From Cordilura impudica (lineage: Eukaryota > Arthropoda > Insecta > Diptera > Scathophagidae): a stretch of DNA of 64,000 bases. Numbering within the stretch: the first letter of the stretch is position 1; each line of letters begins with the position of its first letter. Under the pieces are notes generated by a model. It did not search any database. It had not been told where the DNA came from and saw only the letters and a list, made by a program, of their open reading frames with translations. The translations under genes and the position numbers were made by a program. Of the stretch, positions 24,050-35,793 are shown in pieces. The DNA lies in the NCBI GenBank assembly GCA_963682025.1, contig OY821519.1, forward strand, positions 7,950,168 to 8,014,167, written 5' to 3'.

Positions 24050-24800
24050 AGGTACACCCGGAAATCCTTCAATTAGGGATTTTAAAGTGGTTTCTTTCAC
24101 TTTTTGGGACACCTTCTTTGTGCTCTTCAAATCCCTTTTAACAAGAGCCCAATAACTCTCCCCTGGCCTAAGCTTCAGACGGTTTGGATGATTGATACAA
24201 AAACCACGTTATTGTTCTTATACCACTCAAGAGCTTTCTTACCGTAGTGACAGGATGTCAAATCGGCCCAAAAATATGTATACTGTGTGGAAGGAGTCTT
24301 TTTTCAAACATTCCTTAATATAAATTTCGGTATTTGTAAAGCCCGTTGCAACAAATTAGTGCATTTTTTACCGCCATACCAGAAACATTTTTTGAAATTT
24401 CGCCTGCTTCTGGATCCTAAATTTTTCTTTAACATTTCTTCGAACATTGGAAATATCTGCAAAAATCTGCAGTACATACGTTTCGTCCTCCATTAAGCAG
24501 CAGGAGCATTTTTTTATGAAACATGATTTCAATTTCTCTACACCAAATAGAGCGAGAACTGAGCTAACCTGACTGCATCTACCGGATGTGCTGGGAGCTT
24601 TTTTCAATGTTCTTTATATTTTCTTGGCCTAAAAACATCATGTGGACCTTCTTTCTTCCCGAACCATATTTCCTATCAATGTTTGAATTCTGCTGATAGT
24701 TTCTATTAACATTGGAAACAGTTTGACGGCAGACGATTGATTCTTTGGCCAACTTTTTGTAGGACCAAGTTAGATTTTTATACCCTACTAGCTGGACCCG
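24050..24800 (-). pseudogene. Mariner-type transposase pseudogene
   Basis: Recognised by the paired HTH segment (LAKESIVCRQTVSNVNRNYQ), the MEDETYV block that precedes the second catalytic aspartate region in Tc3-like transposases, the segment around SCHYGKKALEWYKN and the NHPNRLKLRPGESYWALVKR-like tail. At least three frame changes and several stops. Only useful as a family marker. Confidence 0.75.
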
Positions 24801-26534
24801 GCAAACGTTGTTTTGCCCTCAATGAATTTTTATTTTAGTTAGAATCTGTATATACCTATATAAAATGTGTGACGAAGATCTCCAGATAATAAAATGAGAG
24901 CTTCACCAAAAAATCTTTCATTGCCTTTCAAATCTTTTATCAAATCAAATCACAATGTTTGTGAGCCATGGTACATTCATCCCAAATAAAAATACTGCAT
25001 TTTTGCAGAACTTTTGCCATACCGGAATGTTTTTTGATATTACAGACGGCATTCTCATTTTTTTGTACGTTTAACGGTGATTTGAGTGCTGAATGAGCTG
25101 TGCGGCCACCATGCAATAATGTAGCGGCTTTTTCCTTCTTTTTCGTTAGAATATTTATATATAAAAACGTTGGTGAGTTTATTTATTAAAATTTATATAA
25201 ATTTGACAACTCATTATTTTTCGAACGACAGCGCCATCTACCGGGTCCAATAAAAAAATGTTTCTAACATACATATATGTACATTCTTAGTTTCATTAAA
25301 ATCACACCATAAATAAGAATATTCGAAATAACTTTACCCAGCGCCACCTATCGGGTCCATTTATACATACAAAAATTTCTTATGACGAAACATACGTTCA
25401 TTCTGAATTGCAGTCAAATCGCGCTGAAAGTAAAAATTTTTGTTTTTAACTTGACCCCAACGCCAGCTAGAGGGTTAAAACTAAAAAAAAAACACAGAAG
25501 AGCTCGAACCGAACCTATGCTGGAAATCCTACCTCGACAGCTCTTATGGTTCCGGAGATCATTCGTTACAATCAAATGCATCAACGTTTTTATATATACG
25601 CCACGCCCCTTTGCCCACTAACAACTTTATATATCTAAGGTCTTATTATTTCGCAAAAATATCCTTTTGTGAAAATTTCATGACGATCCTTCCAGTAGTT
25701 TAGAAGATATTACGATTTTTTATTTTTCTAAAAAGGGGCGTGGTCCCGCCCACTTTTCTTCTTGTATGTATTTCTATTCATGCTAATACCATATGTACCA
25801 AATATGACTGCTGTAGGTAAAAAAATTCCCGTGATATGACTTTTTCAAATTTTGGGTTATATGGGCGTGGCACCGCCCCTTTGTCCAATCAAAAATTTAT
25901 ATAGCATATTATTCCTTCCAGAGTCACAGTAACACGCTCTGAAAATTTCAGGAAGATCGGTTCTTTGGTTTGGCCTCCTATAAAGCACAAACAAACACAC
26001 ATTCATTTTTATATATATAGATAGATTGAAAGCAGATTAATTATGATTTAAGGTAAAATGGGGCGAAAAAGGGGGACTTGGTAATAAAAAAATGTATGGC
26101 TACCTTACCTGTAGATAAAAAGTGTATAAAACTTTAGATAAATACATATTACAAAAAAATTATTTTGTATAGCAAACATTGTTAGTGGTATAAGTAAAAA
26201 AAAAGGGGGCGGTGAAATGGGCGTGGTTCATAGTTATATGGCGACGTTAACAGATTTTTCTCAAATTGGGTTTGTGTAAATTTTTTCAAAATATAAGTGA
26301 CTTTACCAAATATGGTCAGGATCGGTCCATTTTTGACCTAATCCCCATATAAATATAGCACCCGATATGCAGATTTTCATAACTGCAGCCAAAAAAATTA
26401 ATAACAATGCCACTCAAATTTGGTTTATGCTTATTTTCTATATCCAATTAGTTGGACCGAGGAGATAGGGTCTGTAAACCATGGTATAGGGTATCGTATA
26501 GTCGGTCTAGACCGACTATAATTTTCTTACTTGT
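24779..26534 (+). mobile_element. mini-me-like repeat, copy 5, split by a Helitron
   Basis: The left end ttataccct lies directly before the Helitron at 24788. The right part resumes at 26022 and ends cggtctagaccgactataat then cttacttgtt at 26534. Nested in the mariner element. Confidence 0.55.
24788..26021 (-). mobile_element. Helitron with PIF1-like helicase remnant
   Basis: On the - strand it starts TCTATATATATAAAAATGAA and ends GCCGGGTCCAGCTAG, with A and T at the insertion point. Between about 25137 and 24860 the - strand encodes pieces of a PIF1-type DNA helicase: HGGRTAHSALKSPLN, NIKKHSGMAKVLQKC and the Walker-B-like IFIWDECTMAHK. PIF1 family helicase domains belong to autonomous Helitrons. 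This copy is internally deleted and non-functional. Phrases such as ggcgtggtcccgcccacttt recur in the 5' half. Confidence 0.8.
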
Positions 26535-26704
26535 TTTGAAAATATTTAATGATTTTACCACGTACTTTTCACTCATTTTAACCAAACTAACAAACTAACT
26601 GTTATTATGCATAGTAACTGACATTTCTTCAAAGATAACTTGATAAAAAAAAAAATTAAATAAAGCATGAGAAAAAGTTAATGGGATTTTTTGATCTCAC
26701 TCCT

Positions 26705-27388
26705 TACAAGTAAATCAAAAAAATTTTAAGTTTACGCGTTCCGGTCTACTGCAAGAAATAATGATCAAATCAAGTAGAAAATTATTAACACTAGAACTAC
26801 CAAATCCACACAGAAAAATAATTCACCAAAAATAATTAAAACTTAACAACTGAATTTTCGATTGTATCAACAGAAATTTTGTAGCAACTACCATTTTTGT
26901 TGTGATAAAATATTTACTGTTGAGACAATAAAATTACAATTGCAAAATTCGGTTATTAACTTCATCGCAATTCGGTTGGTAACATATTTGGTAGCCACAA
27001 CGAATCTGTTTTCTGTGTGTAATTTTGACCGGTTTGACAATTTCCCTTTGCAGATAAAAAGCTATGGTTTCAAAATTCTTTCCATATGGTGGAAAAGATT
27101 TTACAGGAATATGTACGTCAGTTTTATCAAAACCAGTCAAAACGACTGGCCTTTTTAAAATTTTACTAAAAATGCAGTTATTGTCTGATGTTCATGATTT
27201 TTATAGCATTGTTAAAAAAAACTACAAATAACACTGTACACCAATTTTTGGACTATTGCACAGGGTAATTAATCTTTTAATTCTAATACCACTTAAATTT
27301 AAAGTTAATTGCTTTTATTTTTTGACCAGTATTTATTATAATTTCTTATTTCTTGTGTTTTTATAACAACAATGATATTTTTAAACTC
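26705..27388. other. AT-rich DNA, possible small MITE
   Basis: Between 26812 and 27020 the phrases cacacagaaaa... and ttttctgtgtg are inverted, and attcggttattaac/ggttggtaac repeats suggest a decayed inverted-repeat element. The 98-codon frame there has no recognisable motif and is not called. Confidence 0.35.
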
Positions 27389-27770
27389 TTTTAACTCATA
27401 CTCTCTGTCTGTCTGTCTGCCATGGGGCAACCCCATTCCCCCTCATCCAATTGATTTGAAACATAGCCCATAGTCTTGTTGTATAGATTAATTTGGGGGT
27501 AGTCACGCACAGTCGCGCATAGTCACGCACAGTCACGGAGTGATCTAAAACCTATTTCCCCTTATCCGATTGATCTGAAACTTGGTCGATAGACTTGCTG
27601 TGAAAAAAGATTAACTTTGACATAGTCATGCTTTTCCTCATCCGATCAATCTGAAACTTGGTCCACAGACCTTTTATCACCAAATATTAACTTATAGATA
27701 GGCCCGCAAAGTCACGCACAGTCACGGTGAGATTCAAAGCTCATATGCAACAGGAAAGAAAGAGTTTTAA
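27389..27770 (+). mobile_element. Repeat family Z, copy 2
   Basis: Three degenerate internal repeats of the phrase ccgattgatctgaaacttgg followed by agtcacgcacagtcac. Starts ttaactcatactctctgtct and ends caggaaagaaagagtttta, nearly the inverse of the start. Non-coding. Confidence 0.65.
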
Positions 27771-27975
27771 TAAAAAGTTTGTTCCTATGGGTTAGGTTAT
27801 TTAATATTCTTCTTTATTATTTGCCCAATTAGCAACTTCTTACTTGTTCTTTTTTATTGATTTACAATTAATAAGCTAAAACATTTGTGCAGGAAATGCA
27901 TTTAGGATTAGATGTCTATTATTTTCTGAAATAATAAATTTGTTACTAAGACTTCACCATACTAAAAAAAAAGTT

Positions 27976-28105
27976 ACTGATGTTATTAGGAACTTTTTGA
28001 ATTAAAACTTCGAAAAATATATTTTTAAAATTAAAATCGGACTGATGTTATTGGGAACTTTTTGAATTAAAACTTCAAAAAATATATTTTTAAAATTAAA
28101 ATCGG
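27976..28105. repeat. 65-bp tandem duplication
   Basis: Two head-to-tail copies (27976-28040, 28041-28105) differing at only a few bases; each starts actgatgttatt and ends aaaatcgg. Confidence 0.9.
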
Positions 28106-28611
28106 ACTAGGTTTTAAAGGTGAAAAAATATATGAATAATATTGGATTATTAATTTCATACACGCGTTATAGTACAATATTTGTTTTGCGGTGAACATAA
28201 CTCGTTACCCAATCATGTGAAATAAATAAATCGATATGCGTTTAAAAGGTGATATGTTTCCCGAGGTAATCACGAAGAGTTTTGAAGTGAAAAACACGTT
28301 TTTTGCTATAAAATTTCGGTGAATTTGTTGTTAAAAGATTACCCCGTGGTAAAAAAAATTTTTTTAAAAACTGATTTACATACGATATACCATATGAGGC
28401 CAGTCGTTTAAAACGCTGTATCATCGTTACTTTTGCACCAATTTAACTAAAATTTTGACACAATACTCTCGACATTTTTTACATTCGACAAAAAATGCAA
28501 AAAAGGTTTTAAAACCTAATTTATTTTCAAAAAAACCTATAGAAATATTATTTGTATATTTGAAATCGTTTATTATTTAATGATACTCTTTGAAGTGTAT
28601 ATCAATAATTA
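28106..28611. other. AT-rich DNA with no recognised feature
   Basis: A 60-codon frame at 28424-28242 has no recognisable motif; not called. Confidence 0.35.
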
Positions 28612-28890
28612 AACAAGTAAGAGTGTTAAATTCGGCGGTGCCGAATCTTTAGTACCCTCCACAACATTCACATTAATATCTGGACTTATTGCACTATTTA
28701 TAATAAATGTAAACAAAATATTTTAAAAATCAACAACAAACACTCTAAATTTTCAATACCAACCTGCTCGAAATAATGAAAAACAACATTATCCTAACTT
28801 TGTCCAGGTAAATGGTTTATTTTGTGAATGAGCGTAATTTCAACGGATGAGTTATACACGGAATGATAAACTGATGGTGTGGAGGGTATA
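28612..28890 (+). mobile_element. Repeat family W, copy 2
   Basis: Starts aacaagtaagagtgttaaat, has a small palindrome (ttcggcggtgccgaa) and ends tgatggtgtggagggtataa, matching the inverted copy at 5341-5928. Confidence 0.6.
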
Positions 28891-29846
28891 AAAATTGAGA
28901 CAGAACTGATTTATTTTAAATTGAAGTAAATAACTCCAAAGACTTAATAAATGAAATTCCGTTTTTAAAAAAAATCCTACCGAAAATAAACAAATAAGTG
29001 CAATTATCTAATTTGTTAAACTTTTTAATAACCAGATTCAAGTTTTGCACTTTTGATAAAAAAATTAGCTAAATATAGTCTTTCGAATCAGTGTACATAG
29101 TTTTAACAGCATCGTCTCAAACGATTTTTCATTAACAACGTTAAAATGAGTTTTAAAATCAAGCCACATATCCAGAATCGGTTGATCCTTTACATATCGG
29201 GATCTTGGTTAATCAACTTATATCTATTGTAATATAATTTTTGTCTTACTGATGAGTAAGAAAATCAATTATGAGTCTCTTTGACCAAAAAGTTTACATT
29301 TGGAGGGAAATTGTTAAACTAAGTACCATGTTTACAGAGTCCATGTAGGTGAAATATATATGGGAGGTGTACCGTTAAAAATTTTTTTTGTATGGGGACA
29401 GGGACAACATAAATTGTTGTATATAAAAAGCACTACCTACACTGAAAAGGAAAACGAAAAAACGTTAACTATAAAAAGCGCTTTTTTGAGTAGTTAAAAG
29501 GCGCGAAATCAAGTGCGAAAAGCACTAAGTTAGCATCACTGGTGCTTAATAATGCGGGTAAACCATGTGGGTGCCTAATTAGTTGTCACCGAAATTGGTT
29601 GCATGATGCCATCAAAAAAAAGTATTAACATATCGACCCATGTCCTTCCCTCTATCTGTCTTATGAAATTACACAGTTTATCAAAGTGACTGGTGACTGT
29701 TTGAAATATGTGTATCAAAAATTTACAGTCATTCTCTTATCCGCTCTCTTATAAAAGACACTGTATTTGTAGAGCCAATTTGACAAACCTAATAATTTTC
29801 TAGTGTTCAGCACATTAGTCTTATACAGAATTGAAGAAATAAATTA
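28891..29846. other. DNA with no recognised feature
   Basis: No gene. A moderately GC-richer stretch at 29420-29600 (gcgcttttttgagtag, gcgcgaaatcaagtgcg) has no identifiable function. Confidence 0.35.
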
Positions 29847-30218
29847 TCTATAATATTAATAAGCTAGGCGATTTATTGTGACCGATGTTTTGTTTAACCG
29901 TTTTATCTCGATTTTGACCAAACGTATATTTTTTGAAAGGTATTTCTTTTTAGCCGTTTTGCAGATTTACAGATTTTTGAATTTTTTCCTTTTTTTTAAG
30001 TAAATTGCATTTAAAGTTGACTAACACATACATAAAATTATACAATGCTATGTGTGTGTTTTTTCAAATTTGTTAATGTGTTTGTAATATAAATGAGTTT
30101 GTTTGTGTTGATTTGCGAATTGGCTATAATTGATTAGCATACCCTTAGGGTCTATATTTAATGAAAAACTAAAATTTCCCAGAATTTGCACTCGAATTTC
30201 GAGGGCTGGAATCTGCTA
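29847..30218 (+). mobile_element. Helitron-like element, copy 10
   Basis: A|TCTATAATATTAATAAGC ... GGAATCTGCTAG|T, 372 bp. The terminal palindrome ctcgaatttcgag is perfect here. Confidence 0.9.
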
Positions 30219-31405
30219 GTAATAATAAATTTTACAAGTTAAAACTTTATTTACAATTTTAGAGTAATCCAGTAAATTTGGGTAACATTGATCACCATTT
30301 TGACATTTAGTGGCTTGATGTTAACTTTTCCTGCAGTCATGTTTGTTCTTGATTAGAAATTTTTATTAAAATGAGATACCATTACTAAATTGTAAATTAA
30401 ATCAAAACTTGTTAATCGATTTTTATTAAAAATGTCTTGTTTTATTTTCAATGTATCTATGTTTTTAACCTAAGATCGAAGAAGAGCTATTTGGATGTTA
30501 TTGATTTTTTTATGAATTTTAAAACAATATAAATATTTAAATTTTACATCAAAAAAATTATTTATTCGAAAAAACTTTACGAATATTTCCGAAACTATTG
30601 CCCTAATTAAAAAATAGTGTACAGGTAACTTGGAGGTAATTTAGCTGCGGATTTTCAGGTTTTCTATTTAACCAAATCGGACAAACTGTTCTTGAGTTAT
30701 GCTAAAATATGTGGTGAAGCCTCCTTCATTTTTTTAAGAGCGGTTTATCGCGATAACCAGAGTCAATTCAAATAATGTAAATTATAGGCTTAAGTCTTCA
30801 CCAGCATATGTAGCAAAATTGACTATCAAACCCTATGCCGCGAATCAGTGTTGCCCTGTGTAATTTCTTTTTAAAAAATTTTTTAATTCATCATACATAA
30901 GATCTTATAAGCCAATGTTGGCTGATCTAAGCAAAAATAGCATGAAAAGATATTTTTTCTGTTAAGTTATTCTGTTATTCGGCTGATACAATTTCGAAAA
31001 TATTTTAAGAAACTTTTAATTATGAAATATATCATTTATATATTAATTTATGAAACTCGATTCCAAATGCGGTGGATCGAATTTTGGCACCCACCTAATA
31101 AATTTTATATGATTGTTTTAGATGTGATCTGTGAAATTACTTTTTCTATAAATCATATTAGCTGTACATATAATTTCAATAAAATTATTAGTGTTTAAAA
31201 TTGCAAAAAATTTAAAATATTTTATTTAATATTTTCTTTGGGTACCTCCAAAACTGAACTTGTCGTTATTTTAAGAATATCCCAAGTTAATAAAATTAGG
31301 ATTTAACAATAACAGAATAAAAATATTTTTTCATTCAAAAAAAAAAAAAAAAAGGAATGTTCAAAAATAAAGTTCACACCAACTCTTTGAAACAATTTTA
31401 ATATT
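30219..31405. other. Unique AT-rich DNA downstream of the visible Zasp66 exons
   Basis: No exon found on the - strand despite the need for one after exon 4; includes an A run at 31339-31355. Confidence 0.4.
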
Positions 31406-31411
31406 TTTATT
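31406..31411 (-). terminator. Candidate poly(A) signal of a short Zasp66 transcript
   Basis: AATAAA on the - strand (31411 to 31406), about 360 bases after the in-intron stop at 31774-31772. A second hexamer lies at 31645-31640. Either could end a transcript that reads through the exon 4 donor. Chance matches are common in this base composition. Confidence 0.3.
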
Positions 31412-31783
31412 CACTGTTTAAGAAAAGAAAAACTAAATAACAGAGCATAGTTTCAGGCAAACTATTTTATATAAATTTCTAGAAAAAATGATGACTGTGT
31501 GGGTGGGTGTATGGATATTTGTGTGCATATGAGATGAAAAGTTTAAATAACTTTGAAGAGGAACAATTTTAAGAAGCAAAAATGTTTTAAGGCAGTAAAG
31601 TTTTTAGTTGATGGCATGTTAACATGTAAAACTCGTCATTTTATTTGCAATAAGAAAATAAATTGAAAGAACAATGGTTTGTTTAATAATGTATGTATAG
31701 TAATTTCAGATAGCAAAGCATAGTTAAATAGTTCAATTCTCAATTGAATTGGATGATTGAATAGTAGGCATTTAGAGACTCAC

Positions 31784-31988
31784 TTGATTCACAATGGCGA
31801 CTTGTTCTTCAGCTACATCTTGTAAATGATCACGTGTAGGCATTGGTGAGAAACTACCGTTATCGGACGGTGCAACATAGCCACCAGAAGCATTCAAGTT
31901 GGGAAATACTGTGTGTGGCAATGTATCAACGGGTACCTGTAAGGCACGCTCATAATGACCAGGACCAGGCAAAAATGGTGAAGGTCCT
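31784..31988 (-). CDS. Zasp66: Zasp66 exon 4
   Basis: The acceptor TTTTTTCCAG precedes 31988, and the A completes an arginine codon started in exon 3. The exon encodes RGPSPFLPGPGHYERALQVP and VDTLPHTVFPNLNASGGYV, then PMPTRDHLQDVAEEQ and AIVNQ, typical of Zasp66 between the PDZ domain and the ZM motif. It stops in phase 0 at a strong donor, CAA|GTGAGT. If that donor is not used the frame runs three more codons (VSL) to TAA at 31774-31772, giving a short protein of about 192 residues without the ZM motif. The ZM-coding exon expected next was not found to the left. Confidence 0.9.
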
Positions 31989-32061
31989 CTGGAAAAAATT
32001 ATTACAATATTATTATAAGCATTTCGTATGAAACTATATTAAACATATTTGTTCCTTTTAC

Positions 32062-32157
32062 CTATGTGGATTGTGATCTGGGCTAGTGGAGAGTAAAGCT
32101 GAATTTGATCTTGAACTATCTCCACTTAAACCTTGAGTATAGGCAATTTTATTATCC
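32062..32157 (-). CDS. Zasp66: Zasp66 exon 3
   Basis: Encodes DNKIAYTQGLSGDSSRSNSA and LLSTSPDHNPHR. The acceptor (caaatag) and donor (catag|GTAAAAGG) are both clear, and the exon starts and ends within arginine codons. The serine-rich linker follows the PDZ domain as in Drosophila Zasp66. The neighbouring introns are 68 bp (32158-32225) and 73 bp (31989-32061). Confidence 0.9.
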
Positions 32158-32225
32158 CTATTTGTAAATAGATTATTAGCTTTTAAACATGATTTTATTT
32201 TTAACGTGTCAAATGGTTTAATTAC

Positions 32226-32374
32226 CTGTGCACCACAATGCTGATTTCATTGCCAGCTGAACGGAATAATGTCTGAGCATCGGCATGACTTAGATCTCTA
32301 GCATCATAATCGCCAATTTTCGATATAATATCACCGCGAAGTACTTCACCAAATGCAGGACTGCCCACTTGTAC
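32226..32374 (-). CDS. Zasp66: Zasp66 exon 2 (second half of PDZ domain)
   Basis: Encodes VQVGSPAFGEVLRGDIISKI, GDYDARDLSHADAQTLFRSA and GNEISIVVHR. The features of a PDZ fold are visible: the GS-A--G-L--GD-I turn (strands C-D), DLSHADAQ helix B, and the last strand ISIVVHR. It starts in phase 0 after AATAAG and ends 2 bases into a codon at CACAG|GTAAT. The 19.5 kb intron upstream carries most of the repeats in the right half of the window. Confidence 0.95.
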
Positions 32375-33317
32375 CTTATTTAAAAGAAAAATGTTAAGAA
32401 AATATTATAATTATGGTAATTAAAAAAAATTTATGTTTTTTTTTTCAATTTCTTTTTTTTTTAAGCCTTCATTTAAATCGGTCAAATAAATCATAATTTT
32501 TATTATTTGTCAAATTAACAATAATAAATAATTGAAAATTATTAGATTATTTGCTTTTCATAATTTGGCCTTCAATTTTTTTTTTCTTGATTTGACCAAT
32601 AATGCACCCGTTACTCTTATTTACGTCTAAACAAAACACCAACAAGCTAAAATTTTATTTTCTCTTTTCACACAGTAACGTATAATTGTATTTGTCTTGC
32701 GAATATCATATAAATTGAAAAAGAAATCATATTAATTGCCAAAAAAAAAAATATATAAATATTTTCAGAAGATCTTGTACTATTTTTTGTAGGCAATTTC
32801 TTTATATTAAAGATTATGTGTGTGTAATAATTGTTTCAATGTTGTCTTTTACTTCGTACATTAACAATATACTTGAATGCAACATTCACATAAACAGAAC
32901 GATAAAGAATGAATTCTTATTGAAATTAATCCTTACGCCATTATTTACGATTATGAAATTCTGCTTAAGGCTATCTGCCATGAAAAAATTCCACTATTTG
33001 GAAAAAAAATCATATTTGATTGAATTAAAAATTGCTTAGAATTGTTTGTAATCTTTAAAAAAAATTGTTTGATAACAGACATTTTGTATTTGAAATGTGA
33101 TTTTTCAATCCAGCAAAAAATGTTTTGTGTCTTCATTTTCAGATGACAATTATTTTAAGTCACTATGGCTTTCGATTCGGATTCCTTATAACTTTCTGTG
33201 CCGAAATATTGATGTTCAAATATTAATTTAATATTATAAATTAAATTTAAAATAATTCATACTGTATGGGCAATATTAAATACATCTATATATATATATA
33301 AATGGATGTATGTATGT
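32375..33317. other. Start of the giant Zasp66 intron, unique part
   Basis: Intron 1 spans 32375-51895. This first part is AT-rich with poly-T tracts; short frames at 32818-33039 and 32951-33136 have no motif. Confidence 0.4.
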
Positions 33318-34770
33318 CAGGGACCCTAATAATTATTCCTTTTTTCATACAAGTGAGATGATAACAGTTATTTTTTGATTTTTATTTTTTTGAGTAAAAA
33401 TAACAGTAATTTCTGATTTTTATTTTTTTTTGAACAAATAACAAATAACTGTTATTATTTTTTTAATTTTTAATTTTTTTTTGAGCAAACAACAGTTATT
33501 ATTTATTTTTATTTTTTCGAACAAAAATAACAGTTATATATTGATCTTTATTTTTTTTTGAGCAAAAATAACAGTTATTTTTTTATTAATATTTTATTGA
33601 GCAAAAATAACAGTTATTTTTTGATTTTTATTTTTTTGAGCAAACATAACAGTTATTATTTATTTTTATTTTTTCGAACAAAAATAACAGTTATATATTG
33701 ATTTTTATTTTTTTTGAGCAAAAATAACAGTTATTTTTTGATTAATATTTTATTGAGCAAAAATAACAGTTATTTTTTGATTTTTATTTTTTTGAGCAAA
33801 AATAACAGTAATTTTTGATTTTGATTTTTTGAGCAAAAATAATAGTTATTTTTTGATTTTTATTTTTTTAACAAAATAAACAGTTATTTTTTGATTATTA
33901 TTTTATTGAGCAAAAATAACAGTTATTTTTTGATTTTTATTTTTTTAACAAAATTAACAGTTATTTTTTGATTATTATTTTATTGAGCAAAAATAACAGT
34001 TATTTTTTGATTTTTATTTTTTTGAGCAAAAATAACAGTTACTTTTTGATTTTGATTTTTTTGAACATAAATTACAATTATTTTTTTAATTTTTATTTTT
34101 CTGAGCAAAACAAACAGTTATTTTTTTATTTTTATTTTTTTGAGCAAAAATGACAGTTATTTTTTGATTTTTATTTTTTTGAACAAAAAAAAAAAAATAT
34201 TTTTTGATTTTTATTTTTCTAAGCAAAAATAACAGTTATTTTTTTGATTTTTATTTTTTGAGCAAAAATAACAGTTATTTTTTGATTTTTATTTTTTCGA
34301 GCAAAAATAACAGTTATTTTTTGATTTTTATTTATTTATTTTTTTATTTTTAGTTATTTTTATTTTTAGTTATTTTTATTTTTTTATTTTTCTTTTTTTG
34401 AGCAAAAATAACAGTAATTTTTAATTTGTATTTTTTTGAACAAAAATATCAGTTATTTTTTATTATTCTTTTTTTGAGCAAACAACAGTTATTTTTTGAT
34501 TTTTTTTGAACATAAATAACAGTTATTTTTTGATTTATTGTTTCGAGCAAAAATAAGAGTTATTTTTTGATTTTTATTTTTTCGAACAAAAATAACAGTT
34601 ATTTTTTGATTATTATTTTATTGAGCAAAAATAACAGTTATTTTTTTTATTTTTGTTTTTTTTTAGCAAAAATAACGGTAATATTTTGATTTTGATTTTT
34701 TTGAACAAAAATAACAGTTATTTTTTGATTTTTATTTTTTTGAACAAAAATAAAAGTTATTTTTTGATAT
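33318..34770. repeat. 39-bp minisatellite, about 36 units
   Basis: The unit is aacagttattttttgatttt followed by tatttttttgagcaaaaat. Units vary by a few bases and by length of the T runs, and there are lower-quality stretches near 34330-34400. Located inside Zasp66 intron 1. The short frames running through it are by-products of the repeat. Confidence 0.9.
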
Positions 34771-34875
34771 AGGAGTATTTAGAATAGTACATAAAAATGT
34801 GAGAAATCACAAAAAACGTGTTGAACATGGGGATTTCTTATGCACATAAAAACAAACATAAGGATGAATATACAG

Positions 34876-35793
34876 CCCTGTTCTAGAAACGTTACATGAA
34901 ATTGAAATTTTGGGTTTCTCGAAACCACTTTTTTTTATTTATTTAATGGAAACATATGTTTGAGTTAAGAACCATATGTTTGAGTTAAGAACATATGTTA
35001 TCTAGAAACCGAGGTGCCATATGGTTCTTTATTCAGTTTCACAAAAAACTTTTAAGTATTTTGTGCATGTTTTTTCTTAAGTTTATAGAAAAAGTAAAAA
35101 GAAAAATATTTTCTTTTAAAATAACAACTTATTTGTTCATTTGATTGTTTTTGTTCTTCAATTTCATTCAATTAAAAATGACTTTTCTATTTTTAAAAAG
35201 TTAGGCATCACCAAAAAAAATTTCGATATTCAAATAAATTGGATTTGACTGGCATCACTACTGTTTCGAACACATGCAAAAAAATAAAAATATGTGATTT
35301 GATGAAAAAATTTTTTTAATTCCTTTATTTGCAATAATTAGTGCATAAAGAATCTATGTTATAATTGAAAAAATCATAACGGAAAATAGATTGTGTAAAT
35401 AAAAAGTTTTTATTATAGTTATAGAACAGCATCATCGCAAAAAGTGTATTTTATTAACATCGACCACTTATTACGAGTTTTTTTTTAAATCAGCGCAAAA
35501 TGTAGATGTTTTTTAAAATGGTTGTTTTTCATAAAATTAATGTCTAATTTTTTAAAATAATAACAAGGTTCAATAAAAACATGTTAGAGTTTAAATATCA
35601 ATTAGTTTTTTTATCTCTTAGGACCTGCTTAGTAGAAAAAAGGGCATTTGTTTTGATTTCACAAAGCCTTTTCTATGTGAATTAAAACGAGAAAAAATAT
35701 TCTTATTGAAATTAGAGAACAGCAAAAAACTCATAGATTTAAGAATTTTTTCATTTACGAGTTTTTTTTGTGATAGTGGTTTCAAGAACAGGG
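34876..35793. mobile_element. TIR element V, copy 2
   Basis: Ends CCCTGTTCTAGAAAC and GTTTCAAGAACAGGG. Nearly identical to the copy at 5972-6840 but has an extra stretch of about 80 bp near 35485-35565 and a small deletion at the left. Non-coding. Confidence 0.75.

Larger units (their letters stand above)
23958..26704 (-). mobile_element. Mariner/Tc3-like transposon, degenerate, with nested elements
   Basis: Inverted ends AGGAGTGAGATCGAAAAAAT and the reverse of attttttgatctcactcct, followed by TA at 26705. The transposase remnant reads on the - strand from about 24800 to 24050. N-terminal helix-turn-helix (WSYKKLAKESIVCRQTVSNV, then GSGRKK), middle MEDETYV, then FWADLTSCHYGKKALEWYKN and RPGESYWALVKRDLKSTKK near the end. 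Frames are shifted several times, so it is dead. The right part is filled by a mini-me-like element that itself holds a Helitron. Confidence 0.8.

Noticed and set aside
26862..27158. 98-codon + strand frame
   Set aside because: No recognisable domain; lies in what looks like a decayed inverted-repeat element and has a competing frame on the other strand.
33318..34770. CRISPR-like array
   Set aside because: Contiguous tandem repeats without spacers in a eukaryotic intron.
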